A stretch of 64,000 nt of DNA from Halichondria panicea (taxonomy: Eukaryota; Porifera; Demospongiae; Suberitida; Halichondriidae), in the NCBI RefSeq assembly GCF_963675165.1, contig NC_087393.1, positions 4,790,702-4,854,701 on the forward strand, written 5' to 3'. Shown in pieces: positions 1-15,669 of this stretch; position 1 is the stretch's first letter; the number at the start of each line of letters is the position of its first letter. A program made the position numbers and the translations under genes. Under the pieces are notes generated by a model that worked only from the letters and a program-made list of their open reading frames with translations, ran no database searches and was not told where the DNA came from.

Positions 1-154
1 CAGTTTTTCGATCTTCACATTGTAACAGAGAAATGATACTAGCCAGCATTGTAAGTCCATCAAAAATGTATTCGAACAGCATGACAGGTAGTAGCAGCAA
101 CATAAGCACTATGTTCAGAGGTAACTGGACAGCTCTTAGCAACATTTCAGACAT
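1..154 (-). CDS. N-terminal fragment of a putative membrane protein, cut by the window edge
   Basis: An open frame begins with ATG at 152-154 and runs off the left edge for 51 codons without a stop. The peptide begins MSEMLLRAVQLPLNIV and continues LMLLLLPVMLFEYIFDGL, a long hydrophobic stretch suitable for a signal anchor or membrane segment, followed by a second hydrophobic patch and the charged CEDRKT. A second in-frame Met lies at codon 4. The family is not recognised. The frame may be a first coding exon of a gene whose body lies to the left, but no splice donor is visible, so it could also be a chance open frame. Confidence 0.4.
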   Translation of the reverse strand, partial: MSEMLLRAVQLPLNIVLMLLLLPVMLFEYIFDGLTMLASIISLLQCEDRKT

Positions 155-648
155 TTTTTGGTAGGGTTCTATAGGGAAATCTGGGGAGGACAAAGACAAT
201 ACAATAGTGAACACTTGAGAGTTTTGACTTGCTTTTTGCTAGTCTGAATGCAACTGCTTAGTTTAGATCTACTATCTATAGCTATAATTATATAAAGCTA
301 GCTGGCAGGCTTGTACCAAGGTTCAAGCTACACAGGTAGGCACACACCACTCACCAGATATTCTTAGAATCACTGAAAGGTGTATGAGCTCCAATCACTT
401 CACACTGCTTCTCCAAAAATTTTAATAGTGGAAAATGAATTTTGTCAAACTTGTTTTATCCTCATCTACACAGCATGTGTGTGACGTATGCCACATATGC
501 TGGACTCGTGCACACAATCATTCATGCACATGCGCTCTAGACTGTTTGGCATGTGCGTTGAACATGCATGTTGCATAATGGCTGCAAATGACTGCATTAC
601 ATGTGCTCAATAACAATGAATAGGTTTACAACAATGGCTGTAAGTTGG

Positions 649-3600
649 TTAAAAGTTTGATACAGAAGTGAGTCCTCTCTCAGCGAAAAATTTATGTCTT
701 TTCTTGTCCGGGTTTTCAGATTTCGGGGCAAAGAACGAGCTGATCTTGGCAATACCAGCACTGTCCTCGTCTTCATCATCATCAGGCCTGTGTATGTGTG
801 TGGGGGGAGGGGGGGATTTATGTCACATATAGTATTGAACTTTCCTACATGTATATTGGTGGAAAAGCAGGGTTGGTTTCAATGCACAAAGAAAAAGTTA
901 TAAAATGAGCTAATTAGTTACCTCACCATTGCACATCGACTGCCTTTGCGTCCAGTATCGTCTGACAGGTGGCCCAGCTGAACCTCACCACAGTAGGGTA
1001 GCCAAACACAGGGTCTATGTTCCTGCCCAGCCAAGACTTAGTGTTAGGGTCTAATGGGAGTGCAATCAATCAGTGTACATACAATTACAATAATTATATT
1101 TAATAACAAAATGCTTAAAATACCATTAACACAATGTCACCATACACCAACAATACATGTGAAAAAAGCTCATGAAGGCAGTGCAACCAATAAAGAGACT
1201 ATTGTCAAGTACTCTCCTGTTGTTGTTGTTAACTACAGAAAATGCTAATCAGAATGTCACCTGATACTGTACCACATTAGTTCTAGGTTATCCCATAACA
1301 GGGTTTCATGCATCAGTAATATTGGTAATACACAGATAATTACCATGAGAACATTGTGGACTCAACCACAGGCTCCATGTAGCCTAGTAGTAGCTCCATG
1401 TAGCCTGACCCAGAGGAAGTATGACAGAGTACCATCGATTAGGCTTGGTCACATACAAAAATTCAACAGTAGAGTCATTGTTGCACGTGACCAATTACCT
1501 CTAATCGAGGTTCAGAGGTACACATGTCGGACCTCCTCTGGCCTTGACCAAAAAACTTTGGGGGCTACTGAAAAGTGTTATCAAGGCATCTTTAGAACTT
1601 CTTGAAGAGCTAATAACTTTTTATTGAGCTAAGGCCAAAAAATAAAGGAGGGTAGGTACATTGTAGAAGGAATGTGTGTGAATCAAAGATAAATCAAACT
1701 GTTAACAACATGTTGATGACAACGCCATCACCTCATGAATGGGGCTGGCAATGAGGTAATATATACACAGCAGCGGAGTACTCTAGCAACATGAGCGTAT
1801 GAATAACATAAAAATCAGTGAGAACACTCCACTTATCTTAGAAATGACATCAAACCCATGTACCAGGTTGATGTACCATCGCTTCCTAATTACTGACCAC
1901 AACAGAGACAACTTGTACATGTACATGTAGTGTAGTGTAGGATACAAAACAATGATTACAGAATTGTCATAGCTATTGATGTAATTATAGATTCCTCTCT
2001 CAGATTACATGGTCACTATAGCACCCAACTGCACAGTTCCTAAACTGTTGACAGGAACAAGAGCACTTCCTATAGGCTTCAGGGAAACTAAGTACCACCT
2101 AAAAACACCAGAGGCTATATTGAATGATAGCAAGATGAGACCAATGCACTCTCCCCAGCTGCTAAATTGCTTGAATCTATTCATTGTACACTTAAATAGG
2201 TAGCATTCTTAAATGAAAAATCAAGTACAGATGTGAATAACGGTTAAGACATCAAATACCATCTGGAAAACGCATGAAACTAAGCAAAATCATGGCAACT
2301 TCCTCTATGAATTCTAACGAAAATACATGTATAGCTATACGATACGATAGTGCGTATGAAACCAATCAGAACCAACCAGCCTACATGTATGTATAATCAT
2401 AGTTTATAACACACCACCCAGACCGCACTGTGTGTGTTGTATTACACTACCAACCACGCACTCTTGTGCAATATCAGCTGTTACGTACGTAGTGAGGATT
2501 TGTGAAATTATTCTATGTTTGGCTTTAAAGCGACGGACTCCAAACAATGGAGCTCATTGTGTGTAAGACAATGCCAAAGACTTACAATATACAGCAGTTA
2601 CTAAATGCTAATTAAGGCATTTACTGTAATGATTTAAGAGCTCAGGACAGTGACAAAGTTCAATGCTGAAGGACAGTATAGTTCAGTGGGTATTGAGGTG
2701 AATACATTGAGGTGAAAGTGCACACACAAACAGTGAAAACCTCGACACATAGAGTAGAGAGGTGGCCTACATAGCTAGCTGCTAACACAGGTAGAACCAC
2801 ATGTATAAAGGCTGACTGTATTATAGGAAAGGTGACCACAATACCTTACATTAACACTACACACACAGACTATTAACACTACACACACAGACTACAGAGA
2901 GCAAACACCCACAGCAAGACAAGGATTGAGCTATTATAAGGTACCACAACACACCCACACACCCACACATACACCCATTTACCTGTATTACCACATGCTA
3001 GAAGGCTGACTGCATTACAGGGTGACCACAACAGAAAGGTTTCATAAAGAAATACATTAACATTACACACATGGTGACACAGGCTCTAAGAGCTAGCACC
3101 CAGCAAGACAAGGCATGAGCCATTAACACACACACACACATACAGACCTGCAGGATAGCCACTTCCAAGATCACTGTCACCAAACTCCTCCTCCACAAAC
3201 TTCCACCTCTTCAAGCACTCATCTCGTATCACCTGTAGCCATGGACATGCATGAATCTCTAGTAGTACTTGTTAACAATTATATGTTCTCCCAATGTTTA
3301 GGTTAAGTGCTCAAACCACAGCACCGCCACTACTGGGAACACGTTACTAATGGTTTCCAACTATTCCCATGCTCATGGTTTGTCTATAAGCCAGCACATG
3401 GTCGATTGATAGACAACATGATGATAGCATGTGCTCCTGATGACAGACTTGCAGCACTGATCACTGTATATTGTGTATTGTGTTTATGTGTTGCCTATAG
3501 TTACCTGTGTATGCACAATTGAACAGACAGGCATACCAAACATTGTGTGATGCACGTACAACTTTTCACATCACTTGAAATACATGAAGTTTGTTGCTCA

Positions 3601-5283
3601 GGGGACCACATAACTTCATTAATGTACTAAGAGGATTGTACCTACAGTATATGCAGTATATACACTATACATGATGCAGTGACCATGGAATCACACTCAG
3701 TAATAACATTACACAGCTTACCTTAGCACAGATACTGGCTGCACTGACTATGGGGTAGAGAGCGTCAGCCTTCTTGGCCACTGTGATGCTCAGCTGGGGA
3801 AACAAGTCACTCAGCTTGGCCTCATACTTGCCAGGGTCACCCACTGTGTCCACGTACACCTGTGTTGATGAGTACACGTAACTAAAGTAAGTACAAAGTG
3901 AGGCCAATCGAATGATGGTTGAAGTTAACAAGTGTACAAAGAGGAGGTAAACACTCTTAATTAATTAATTTTAGTGACTAGCGGATACCAGCAAGGGCTA
4001 GTGTGTGTCACTAGTCAACAGTTTACACACACAACTGGCGTGTATAAGGTAGCACGAGGTAGCATGAGGGGTGATTGTGTGTGTAGTCACGAATAACAGG
4101 ATATCAGCAGGTAGATGTTGGCCAGCTTCATACTTTGACAAAACACACAAACACGCCATGTGAGAGAAACTCCCACAGTGCTAGTTAGCAGTAGATACAG
4201 AATTCTAAAATTAGACAATACTATCTCATGTTCTGGCAACTTCTGCCTATTAAATTATACCTCAGTCAGTTTAACTCCATCAGCCAGGGTCCTGCGAATG
4301 AGCCCAATAGCAGCATCATGTGACAGGGCATTCAGACTGTACTTGGTCCTATAGCGAAGAAATTCAAACATAATAATTATAATGGTTGGAGGAGGCTAGC
4401 TGTCATTATTATTGCAGTCTGATTGCTGGCTGGCCTTTAAAGTCGAGGCTGTATGCACAATTGATCTATGATAGCTTTGTGGAAACAGCTACTAGTACTC
4501 TACGTTCTATTGCTAAACGCCATTAAAGATTATCTTTTGCTACCTCTGTAGCATGCTGTTGGAGATGTGATTTGGAGAGAGGACCTCAACTTTCCATCCT
4601 ATGTACTCCCCCGATGAATTGATATCCTTGAATAATTTGTCACGCTGATGTTCCTTCAGGACCTTTGAGTCTGCATGCATTAAAAAACAGTGTCACTTAA
4701 CATTAGTATATATAATACACACAAGTTAGTATTACCTGCTACACCAAGATCTTTGACTTGCTGTTTCTTCGATACAGGGCAGAAAGCTGCCCCATACACC
4801 ATCGGACCTAATGGGAGGAGCAGAACAGAACAAACTTTCAAAGTAAGGTGCCAATAAAAAATAGTACTACGTATACGTAACAGCAAGACACGCACACAAA
4901 ACCAATGAATTTTGGTGCTAATAATAATAAAAATGGGCGAAATGTTGCATATTTAGAGAGAGGGTCGCCTTTTAACACTTTATAGGCCAAAACAAACTAT
5001 TTAAAATCAACGCTGTTTACAAGGCGAACTACACCTTCATACCTTCATACAAACCATTGACTTTATGAGCTCGAGCCAATACAGAATAAAATACTAGCTA
5101 AGCTGAGGTCAAGGGTCAGGGTCGTTTAGTTTGCTTACCTAGCACAGGACCTCTACCAGCTTCGTCTATTCCCAGACAGCACTCTTCATCTCTGCTGGAG
5201 GCTGGTACTTGTGACTGCAGACTACGACTGAAGAGAGTATCAGCAAGGAAGAGATCAGCACTACTAGCTTCTTCACTCGCCAT
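649..5283 (-). CDS. RNASEH2A: Ribonuclease H2 subunit A, multi-exon
   Basis: Catalytic subunit of nuclear RNase H2, which cleaves RNA in RNA-DNA hybrids and removes single ribonucleotides from DNA. Exons read right to left. The first (ATG 5281-5283) gives [12 protein letters not shown] and ends in the active-site block [28 protein letters not shown] is near 4740-4805, then [16 protein letters not shown] (about 4540-4672), [20 protein letters not shown] (about 4255-4350), [14 protein letters not shown] to [16 protein letters not shown] (about 3720-3860), [20 protein letters not shown] (about 3145-3235), [20 protein letters not shown] (about 928-1050) and the C-terminus (649 to about 787). The tail has a PIP-box-like ISSFF and ends [14 protein letters not shown], matching the vertebrate subunit's PCNA-binding tail and conserved end. 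The intron from 1051 to about 3140 is unusually long for this window and holds only short CA-rich repeats. Confidence 0.95.
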
Positions 5284-5404
5284 TCTGTGCCGGCCACGTG
5301 GTCAAGGTATGCGGAAAATAGGGATTTCTGTATACTATAAATATCCTAACACACACTCACACCCACGCATAATCACCTACCCACCCACGCACACACAGGA
5401 AAAC
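5284..5404. promoter_or_regulatory. Shared head-to-head promoter of RNASEH2A and the GNAT gene
   Basis: Only 121 bp separate the two start codons, which point away from each other, so both promoters must lie here or in the untranslated leaders. A CACGTG E-box sits at 5295-5300, just outside the RNASEH2A ATG. No TATA box is evident. The promoter role is inferred from geometry. Confidence 0.6.
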
Positions 5405-5923
5405 ATGTCTCTGTCACTGGCTACACGAGAGGCAATACCATCAGATGCTGACTCGATCCATGCTATTCATCTTGCTTGTATTCACGAAATATGCTCGACG
5501 TTCTACAATAAAGATCAAGTAGACACATGGTCAAAACGTTCTACCCCTGAGCAATTTGCAAAACACATCACCAACGAAGACTCTGTGTTCTTAGTTGCGG
5601 AGACACCCACAAAAGAAGTAATCGGTTTTGCACACTTTGGTAAAAACAAAGACTCAAGATTTTCCAGCAAAGTTGACTTTGAGATTTACGGATTTTATGT
5701 TAGTCCATCCCATGGTAGAAAAGGTGTAGGGAAAACGCTAATGGCTGAAGTGGAGAGACAAGCTGTTGATTTAGGACGTAAAGGAGACATGGGTGTGTGC
5801 TCAACACTGAATGCTGTGCCTTTTTATGAGAAGTGTGGATTTGTTGTGATCAAAGATGGTACCCGCTGCATAGGGGGCGCCTGTCAAGGACTGGAGAGCA
5901 AGATTATGGAGAAAATAATTTAA
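5405..5923 (+). CDS. GNAT-family N-acetyltransferase, single exon
   Basis: A 172-residue protein with the GNAT fold: acetyl-CoA-dependent N-acetylation of an unknown substrate. The N-terminal strand reads TREAIPSDADSIHAIHLACI. The central strand and acetyl-CoA loop are IYGFYVSPSHGRKGVGKTLM, with the R/QxxGxG-type pyrophosphate loop RKGVGK. The C-terminal signature is LNAVPFYEKCGFV. An upstream in-frame ATG at 5309 would add 32 poorly structured residues. ATG 5405 is preferred because the GNAT fold starts immediately after it and the RNASEH2A promoter needs the space. A poly(A) signal AATAAA lies at 5961-5966. The gene has no intron, and its short single-domain form resembles bacterial enzymes (YafP-like), so acquisition from bacteria is possible. 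The substrate cannot be told. Confidence 0.85.
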   Translation: MSLSLATREAIPSDADSIHAIHLACIHEICSTFYNKDQVDTWSKRSTPEQFAKHITNEDSVFLVAETPTKEVIGFAHFGKNKDSRFSSKVDFEIYGFYVSPSHGRKGVGKTLMAEVERQAVDLGRKGDMGVCSTLNAVPFYEKCGFVVIKDGTRCIGGACQGLESKIMEKII

Positions 5924-5960
5924 CTTTATTAGGGACTGCAGTTAATTGTGTATTGTATGC

Positions 5961-6021
5961 AATAAAGAAACGTTTGTAATTTTATTGTCACTGTTTTGCA
6001 CATGCAACAATCAATTTTATT
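5961..6021. terminator. Converging poly(A) signals of the GNAT gene and TTLL9
   Basis: AATAAA on the plus strand (5961-5966) serves the GNAT gene, and AATAAA on the minus strand (TTTATT at 6016-6021) serves TTLL9. The two genes converge with 186 bp between stop codons, so their transcripts probably end within tens of bases of each other or overlap. Confidence 0.6.
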
Positions 6022-6109
6022 GCCATTTGTGTGTGTACAAACTGATAAAAATTATATACAGTCAGTATACGTTATAATTATAGATAAAAGTGATCAAAAG
6101 AATTAAAGT

Positions 6110-7447
6110 TTAAGATTTTTTACACAGTTGCTGCAGTTGTTCCTCTCTGTCATTGTAACAGCCTAGGAAACTGTTGCTTGAGTAGACCACGGGTTGTCCA
6201 CAATGAAGTGCTAGCTCATCCGACGCAACGGGACCATCATTCCACATCAAATCAAATCCACCAATTCTCTTTTCAGTGCCACTTAGTCGTCCCTCCATGT
6301 CCACAATGTGCAGCATATCCGTTAGGAGTCCAAACTTGAGGTCATAGTCTGTTTGGCTGCTTGCTGTGAGGCTAGGAGAAGCGTTGACTTCAATCAGCCA
6401 CGGCTTGAGGTTATCATCAAACATAATGTCAAATCCATACATCTCGAAACAGTGCTTGTCATTGATAATGATTTTTTGAATACTCTGTAAGCTCTTTATG
6501 AATATTTCGTCAATTTGCTGAAACAACCTTCGCACAACTTCATGACCGTGTCTTGCCGTCAGGTACATACGAAATTCCTGAAGGCTCCACTTGCAACCTT
6601 TTTGAGGATCGTAATCTGGTGCCGTTTTTTGTATGGCCACATTTGTAAGATGCACGAAAGCGTCACTAATCGAATTGAGAGAAAATCGGGCGTTTGAGAA
6701 TCTTGCAAATCCACTTCTGTACAGCCAGACCTTGAGTGGTGTGTAGGACATCACTAGTACATACACACGAATATCGAATTTCTTTCCACCAATTAGATAA
6801 GGGTTTTCGATGTAACGCTGAACAACGTAAGTCTCGGGAGGTTCACGTTCGTTTTTTTCATCATCACGATTGCGGTGATAGTAGTCTTCCTTCTTCCAGT
6901 CAGTAATATCTTTAAGTTTTCGAAACAGGAAAATTCCTTTCCCCTGTGCTTTGCCTGCGGGTTTCATGATCCAAATAGTGCCCGGGTTGCGTTTGAATTG
7001 GTCGACAAACATATGATATTCTGACGGTAGCTCATATGTCGTGGGGAAAAAATCACATTTGGCAGCTTCAATTTTCGATTCTTTTTCGTACTGTCGTTTC
7101 AGTTTCTTCAGATTTCGTGCCATGAGATTTTTTCGGCTGATTTCGTAATGATTCCTGAAATGGCAAATTCGCTGATGTTCCTCGAAGTAACATTGATCAA
7201 AGTGATCCTTCATCCAGCCCACATCACACCAGTAGAAGTCCCAATCCTCTCCTTCCTTGACTTCTTGCCATCCTCTTGTTTTCATAACAGCTCCAATGGT
7301 GTTGTGCAGAAAAGTTCGATAGCGGATTGCTCGATCATGAACCTTGGTTTGTTTGACTGGCCTGGTACTTATAAGATATGAAGGGACTACAGTGGTAGTA
7401 CCTTCAGGCTTTGTAGTTGCCTTAGAGTCTCTTTTGCTTGTGGCCAT
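6110..7447 (-). CDS. TTLL9: Tubulin polyglutamylase, TTLL9-type, single exon
   Basis: A 445-residue tubulin tyrosine ligase-like enzyme that adds glutamate chains to tubulin in cilia and flagella. The TTL domain starts with [20 protein letters not shown] and [23 protein letters not shown]-grasp elements follow: [20 protein letters not shown] (nucleotide-binding lysines), [20 protein letters not shown] and [29 protein letters not shown] and the metal-binding block [20 protein letters not shown] come next. The end ([24 protein letters not shown]) matches the vertebrate TTLL9 C-terminus, and vertebrate TTLL9 has a similar length of about 440 residues. The whole gene is one uninterrupted frame, whereas RNASEH2A and U2AF2 on either side of this block have many introns. 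That suggests a retrocopy or wholesale intron loss, but the frame is intact and every catalytic motif is present. Confidence 0.95.
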   Translation of the reverse strand: MATSKRDSKATTKPEGTTTVVPSYLISTRPVKQTKVHDRAIRYRTFLHNTIGAVMKTRGWQEVKEGEDWDFYWCDVGWMKDHFDQCYFEEHQRICHFRNHYEISRKNLMARNLKKLKRQYEKESKIEAAKCDFFPTTYELPSEYHMFVDQFKRNPGTIWIMKPAGKAQGKGIFLFRKLKDITDWKKEDYYHRNRDDEKNEREPPETYVVQRYIENPYLIGGKKFDIRVYVLVMSYTPLKVWLYRSGFARFSNARFSLNSISDAFVHLTNVAIQKTAPDYDPQKGCKWSLQEFRMYLTARHGHEVVRRLFQQIDEIFIKSLQSIQKIIINDKHCFEMYGFDIMFDDNLKPWLIEVNASPSLTASSQTDYDLKFGLLTDMLHIVDMEGRLSGTEKRIGGFDLMWNDGPVASDELALHCGQPVVYSSNSFLGCYNDREEQLQQLCKKS

Positions 7448-7753
7448 CTTGCTTGAGTTAGCTGATTTCCATGGTAACTATTATACCCTGTACTTGTGAA
7501 TTATCTCACCATCATACAGATTGGGAAGATAATGTATTCATAGGCATAAAAGTTTGTCATACAAAAGAAGCCCATTTCTTTTACAAAACCTTTCCAACAG
7601 CCACATGTCTACTATTGAGAGGTATAATAATGCCTCTTTTTAGTTAGACCACATGCACTTATAATAATTTATGCCAACAAGAAACATCAAAATGCATAGT
7701 ACAGTCATAATTATAGTCATACACGTACGTACATTCATAAGTTCACTGATTGT

Positions 7754-12630
<4,877 letters not shown>

Positions 12631-12869
12631 CTTGTGCAGTATCGCATCCACTAGGAAAAAGGAAGAGAAAATTCGTGGTTGGTGATGGAGTTTCTATTGA
12701 AAGCCCACCTTAGTGTTCTTTTTTAGTCACGTGGGCTAGACCTTACACCTTACTTTCTATGTGGGCGTGTCTGGGCTTGGCCATTTAATATTTTGGTATT
12801 TTGGGATATTAAATCACAGAAAGCTATACAGTCTTTATAAGAGTGTTATCAAGTAGAGGAAGACAAGCA
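12631..12869. promoter_or_regulatory. Shared head-to-head promoter of U2AF2 and the G gamma gene
   Basis: There are 239 bp between divergent ATGs. A CACGTG E-box lies at 12728-12733 with GC-richer sequence around it (GTGGGCGTGTC at about 12761). Function is inferred from geometry. Confidence 0.55.
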
Positions 12870-14357
12870 ATGGATCAGGTATGAAAGGGCTACCTTATAA
12901 TAAGCTAGATGTGATGTTGTTAGCTTGTAGAGGGAGATAAGGGCAGAGAGGTTGTTGTTGACAAACAGTGCTTTTGTGTTTTTGACTCTCTGTTTACAAA
13001 GTCAAGTTCCTCTACCCTACATGTGAACTGCTAAAAGCTTAATAGACTGTTTCTAGAGTCCTTGGCTCCTCTCATAATGAAACATGGCATAAATATAAAT
13101 TATCACTATTGGTGTAAGCAGCAGGAGTACATGTACTCCTGGTGTAAGTACACACCCTCCGTGTTGTTTGGTATTTCTTTGTTTACTGGAAGCAATGACA
13201 GTTTGTCATAGCACACTTCATTATCACTCGACAGTTGAGATTTCTATCAATAGCAAGTCTGTTATTTAATAATCAAGTCTTGAGACGTTGCTCTCCTCAT
13301 TTAATTTAGAGAATGGATTCTGAGAAACTTGAACAGCTGAATGCACAGTTGAAGAGAGAAGGGAACATTGAGAGAGGCCCAGTATCAGCCAGTGCCAATG
13401 CGTGAGTGAACCTCTACAGCACTACTAACTTGTATAGTGTCTACTGTGTAGATTCTGCACTCAAATTTAATACCACTAATTCATTGAAGTATGTACCATT
13501 TTAATAGCTTGCTCTTAACAGCTTGTTCATTATACCACCATAGCTTGCTCTAAGAGCATTAAGCTACCATACCTTGTAACTGCATGCTGTGTAAGTGAGC
13601 CTCTACAGCTTTAGCTTGTATAGTGTATAGGTGTAGATTTTGTACCAAAGCTTAGTACCACTATTTCTCATTAAACGACCTAGGTCACTCTTGAGAGCAT
13701 TGAACTACCATACCTTGTACGTGCGTACGTACTTGTAATTATACACTTAGTTCCGCTGCACTGGAATGCTGTTCACACATGCAAGTGATCTCGTACAAAG
13801 GAAGCAACTGGTATATTATACATAAGCCTTTGATAGCCACATATCAATTTACATTGAATTTCCCCGAGTGGGGTCAAAACTATGGGATTAAGTTTCGTTT
13901 GCAGTAGTCTACTTTTAACAAATCCAAACACAATATTAAGTGCCTATTGGTATGCTTTCAACATCAAGGTACTTAGTGATGCTTCACTAATGAAAGTACC
14001 GCTGGTGCTGATGCCTCGGTGGAGGTGCCAAAGCTATAATTACAATTTACCGAGTACACATGCAGAGAATGGTGAAAAAGAGTGGGAAATGATTGTTGTA
14101 AAGAAGATGCTGAAAGTTCAAAGTTCATAATTATTAATGGCTGCAAGCTAATGAAGAACAGCTAGTGTGTCTTTGCTGCTCTTTTCTCACTCTTGCAGCT
14201 ACCAATAGCTAGCATTCTAGTACACACTACATTGATTGCTTACTCTCTCCCCTGCAGGATTAAAGACTTCATGATGGCCACACCAGACCCTCTGATAGAG
14301 GGCGTCCCTAACAAAGACAACCCCTTCATATCCAAGAGAACCTGCACATTGCTATAG
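12870..14357 (+). CDS. Heterotrimeric G protein gamma subunit, three exons
   Basis: Encodes a 66-residue G gamma chain, which pairs with G beta and anchors it to membranes by a prenyl group. Exons are 12870-12878, 13310-13401 and 14258-14357, all with GT-AG borders, and the phases add up to 201 nt. The first coding exon is only nine bases (Met-Asp-Gln). Exon 2 gives MDSEKLEQLNAQLKREGNIE and exon 3 gives KDFMMATPDPLIEGVPNKDN then PFISKRTCTLL. The NPF motif and terminal CTLL CAAX box are family hallmarks, and a final Leu predicts geranylgeranylation. The 66 residues fit the usual 65-75. The vertebrate orthologue cannot be assigned. A palindromic insertion sits in intron 1 (see 13111-13148). Confidence 0.93.
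13111..13148. mobile_element. Palindromic micro-insertion with 8-bp direct repeats
   Basis: A perfect 20-nt palindrome, CAGGAGTACATGTACTCCTG (13122-13141), lies between GGTGTAAG direct repeats at 13111-13118 and 13141-13148. The arrangement looks like a target-site duplication around a tiny inverted-repeat remnant, as left by hAT-type elements. It lies in intron 1 of the G gamma gene. Confidence 0.4.
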
Positions 14358-14853
14358 AGACGGACCCAACATTTCAAACTGTTACGTAAAAACAACACTG
14401 ACCAACACATTTTGTTATCTAGTCTAGAGAGAGAGCAATTGCACTGTGTCGTTTATCTGTTTAGTTTCCTTTGGTGTATTAAACGTGTGCTGTGAAAATA
14501 CATTTTTTAATCCTTTCCTTGTTGCTGTGAAAAGTTGCACTATATTAAGGGATTTGTACTTGATTTTAAGTGTACATGTAAGCCTTTAAGTTAATAGATT
14601 CTGTAAAGATTCACCTTGGAGTGATTGCCATTAGCGGGTGTAGTTTTGGGGGACAAAATATTTGTCATGTTGAGCAATATTTATAGTCATGCAGTTCGTG
14701 GATCATATTTTTGTGGTTGCTGCTTGCACTGCAGGTATATAAAGGGTAGTCAATCATTCTTAGTTAAAATATTCAAGTATATGAAAAAATTTGACTTACT
14801 AATTTAATGTTGTACAAAAATTTCCATAATTAACCTAGCTAGCTATTCAGTCT
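14358..14853. other. Gap between converging G gamma and LMF1 genes
   Basis: Contains the 3' untranslated regions of both genes. No convincing open frame, RNA gene or transposon is seen. AT-rich. Confidence 0.5.
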
Positions 14854-15575
14854 TCAACTCTTAGTTTTGTTGTACCAAGTCCAGCCTTGCTGTTTGGCTA
14901 CTTTTTGGAGATGTTCCTTAGCAACGACGGGAATATATGGACCAATCAGTTTTCTTTCCCACCAGTGACCTTCGTCAGCTGCTTTACTGCCGAGACGAGC
15001 GTAGGTATATTGATAGTGCTGTGCACGAATGAACCTGTGTGAGGAGTGTGGGTGGATGTGTGAGTGGATGTGTGAGTGTGTGTGTTAAGTGCTTTGTACG
15101 ATACCCCACTTATCGATAGGTCATGTAAGAAAGAAAATGAGCAAAACAATCTCTCAAGATTATCTCTGTATAATGGCTTCCCCCAAGGTGCCCACTATAA
15201 AAACGATTCCACCGCATTAGATTTGTGAAAAACCGGTTTTTAGCAGTATAATGCACTAGGATCACTTTATACTTACTTAGGTGGTTTGTTCCTGAAAGGG
15301 TTGTGTTCGACCAGACTCTCCACTGAGGGGTCCTCGGACACTATCTTGGCAGCCAAATGAACCAGCCACGGGTTATTATTGTAGTCCTGGAAAGCTGCAA
15401 ACCACATCATCCAGTCCAGGCGGTAATGATAAGGGGAAATGATGCAAGGACGACGATCTGTGCGGCCAGGTTTGCATTTAAATTCAATCTCTAGCCACGA
15501 TGCGTTTGGTCCAGGGTCTGAGCTGAAGGTGCCTTCTAGGACCACTTCTGTACGGCTCTTGGTGACGCTGTGAAG

Positions 15576-15669
<94 letters not shown>

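Noticed and set aside
1345-1605. 86-codon plus-strand frame in the RNASEH2A intron
   Set aside because: No recognisable protein features. It lies in an intron with repeat-like segments.
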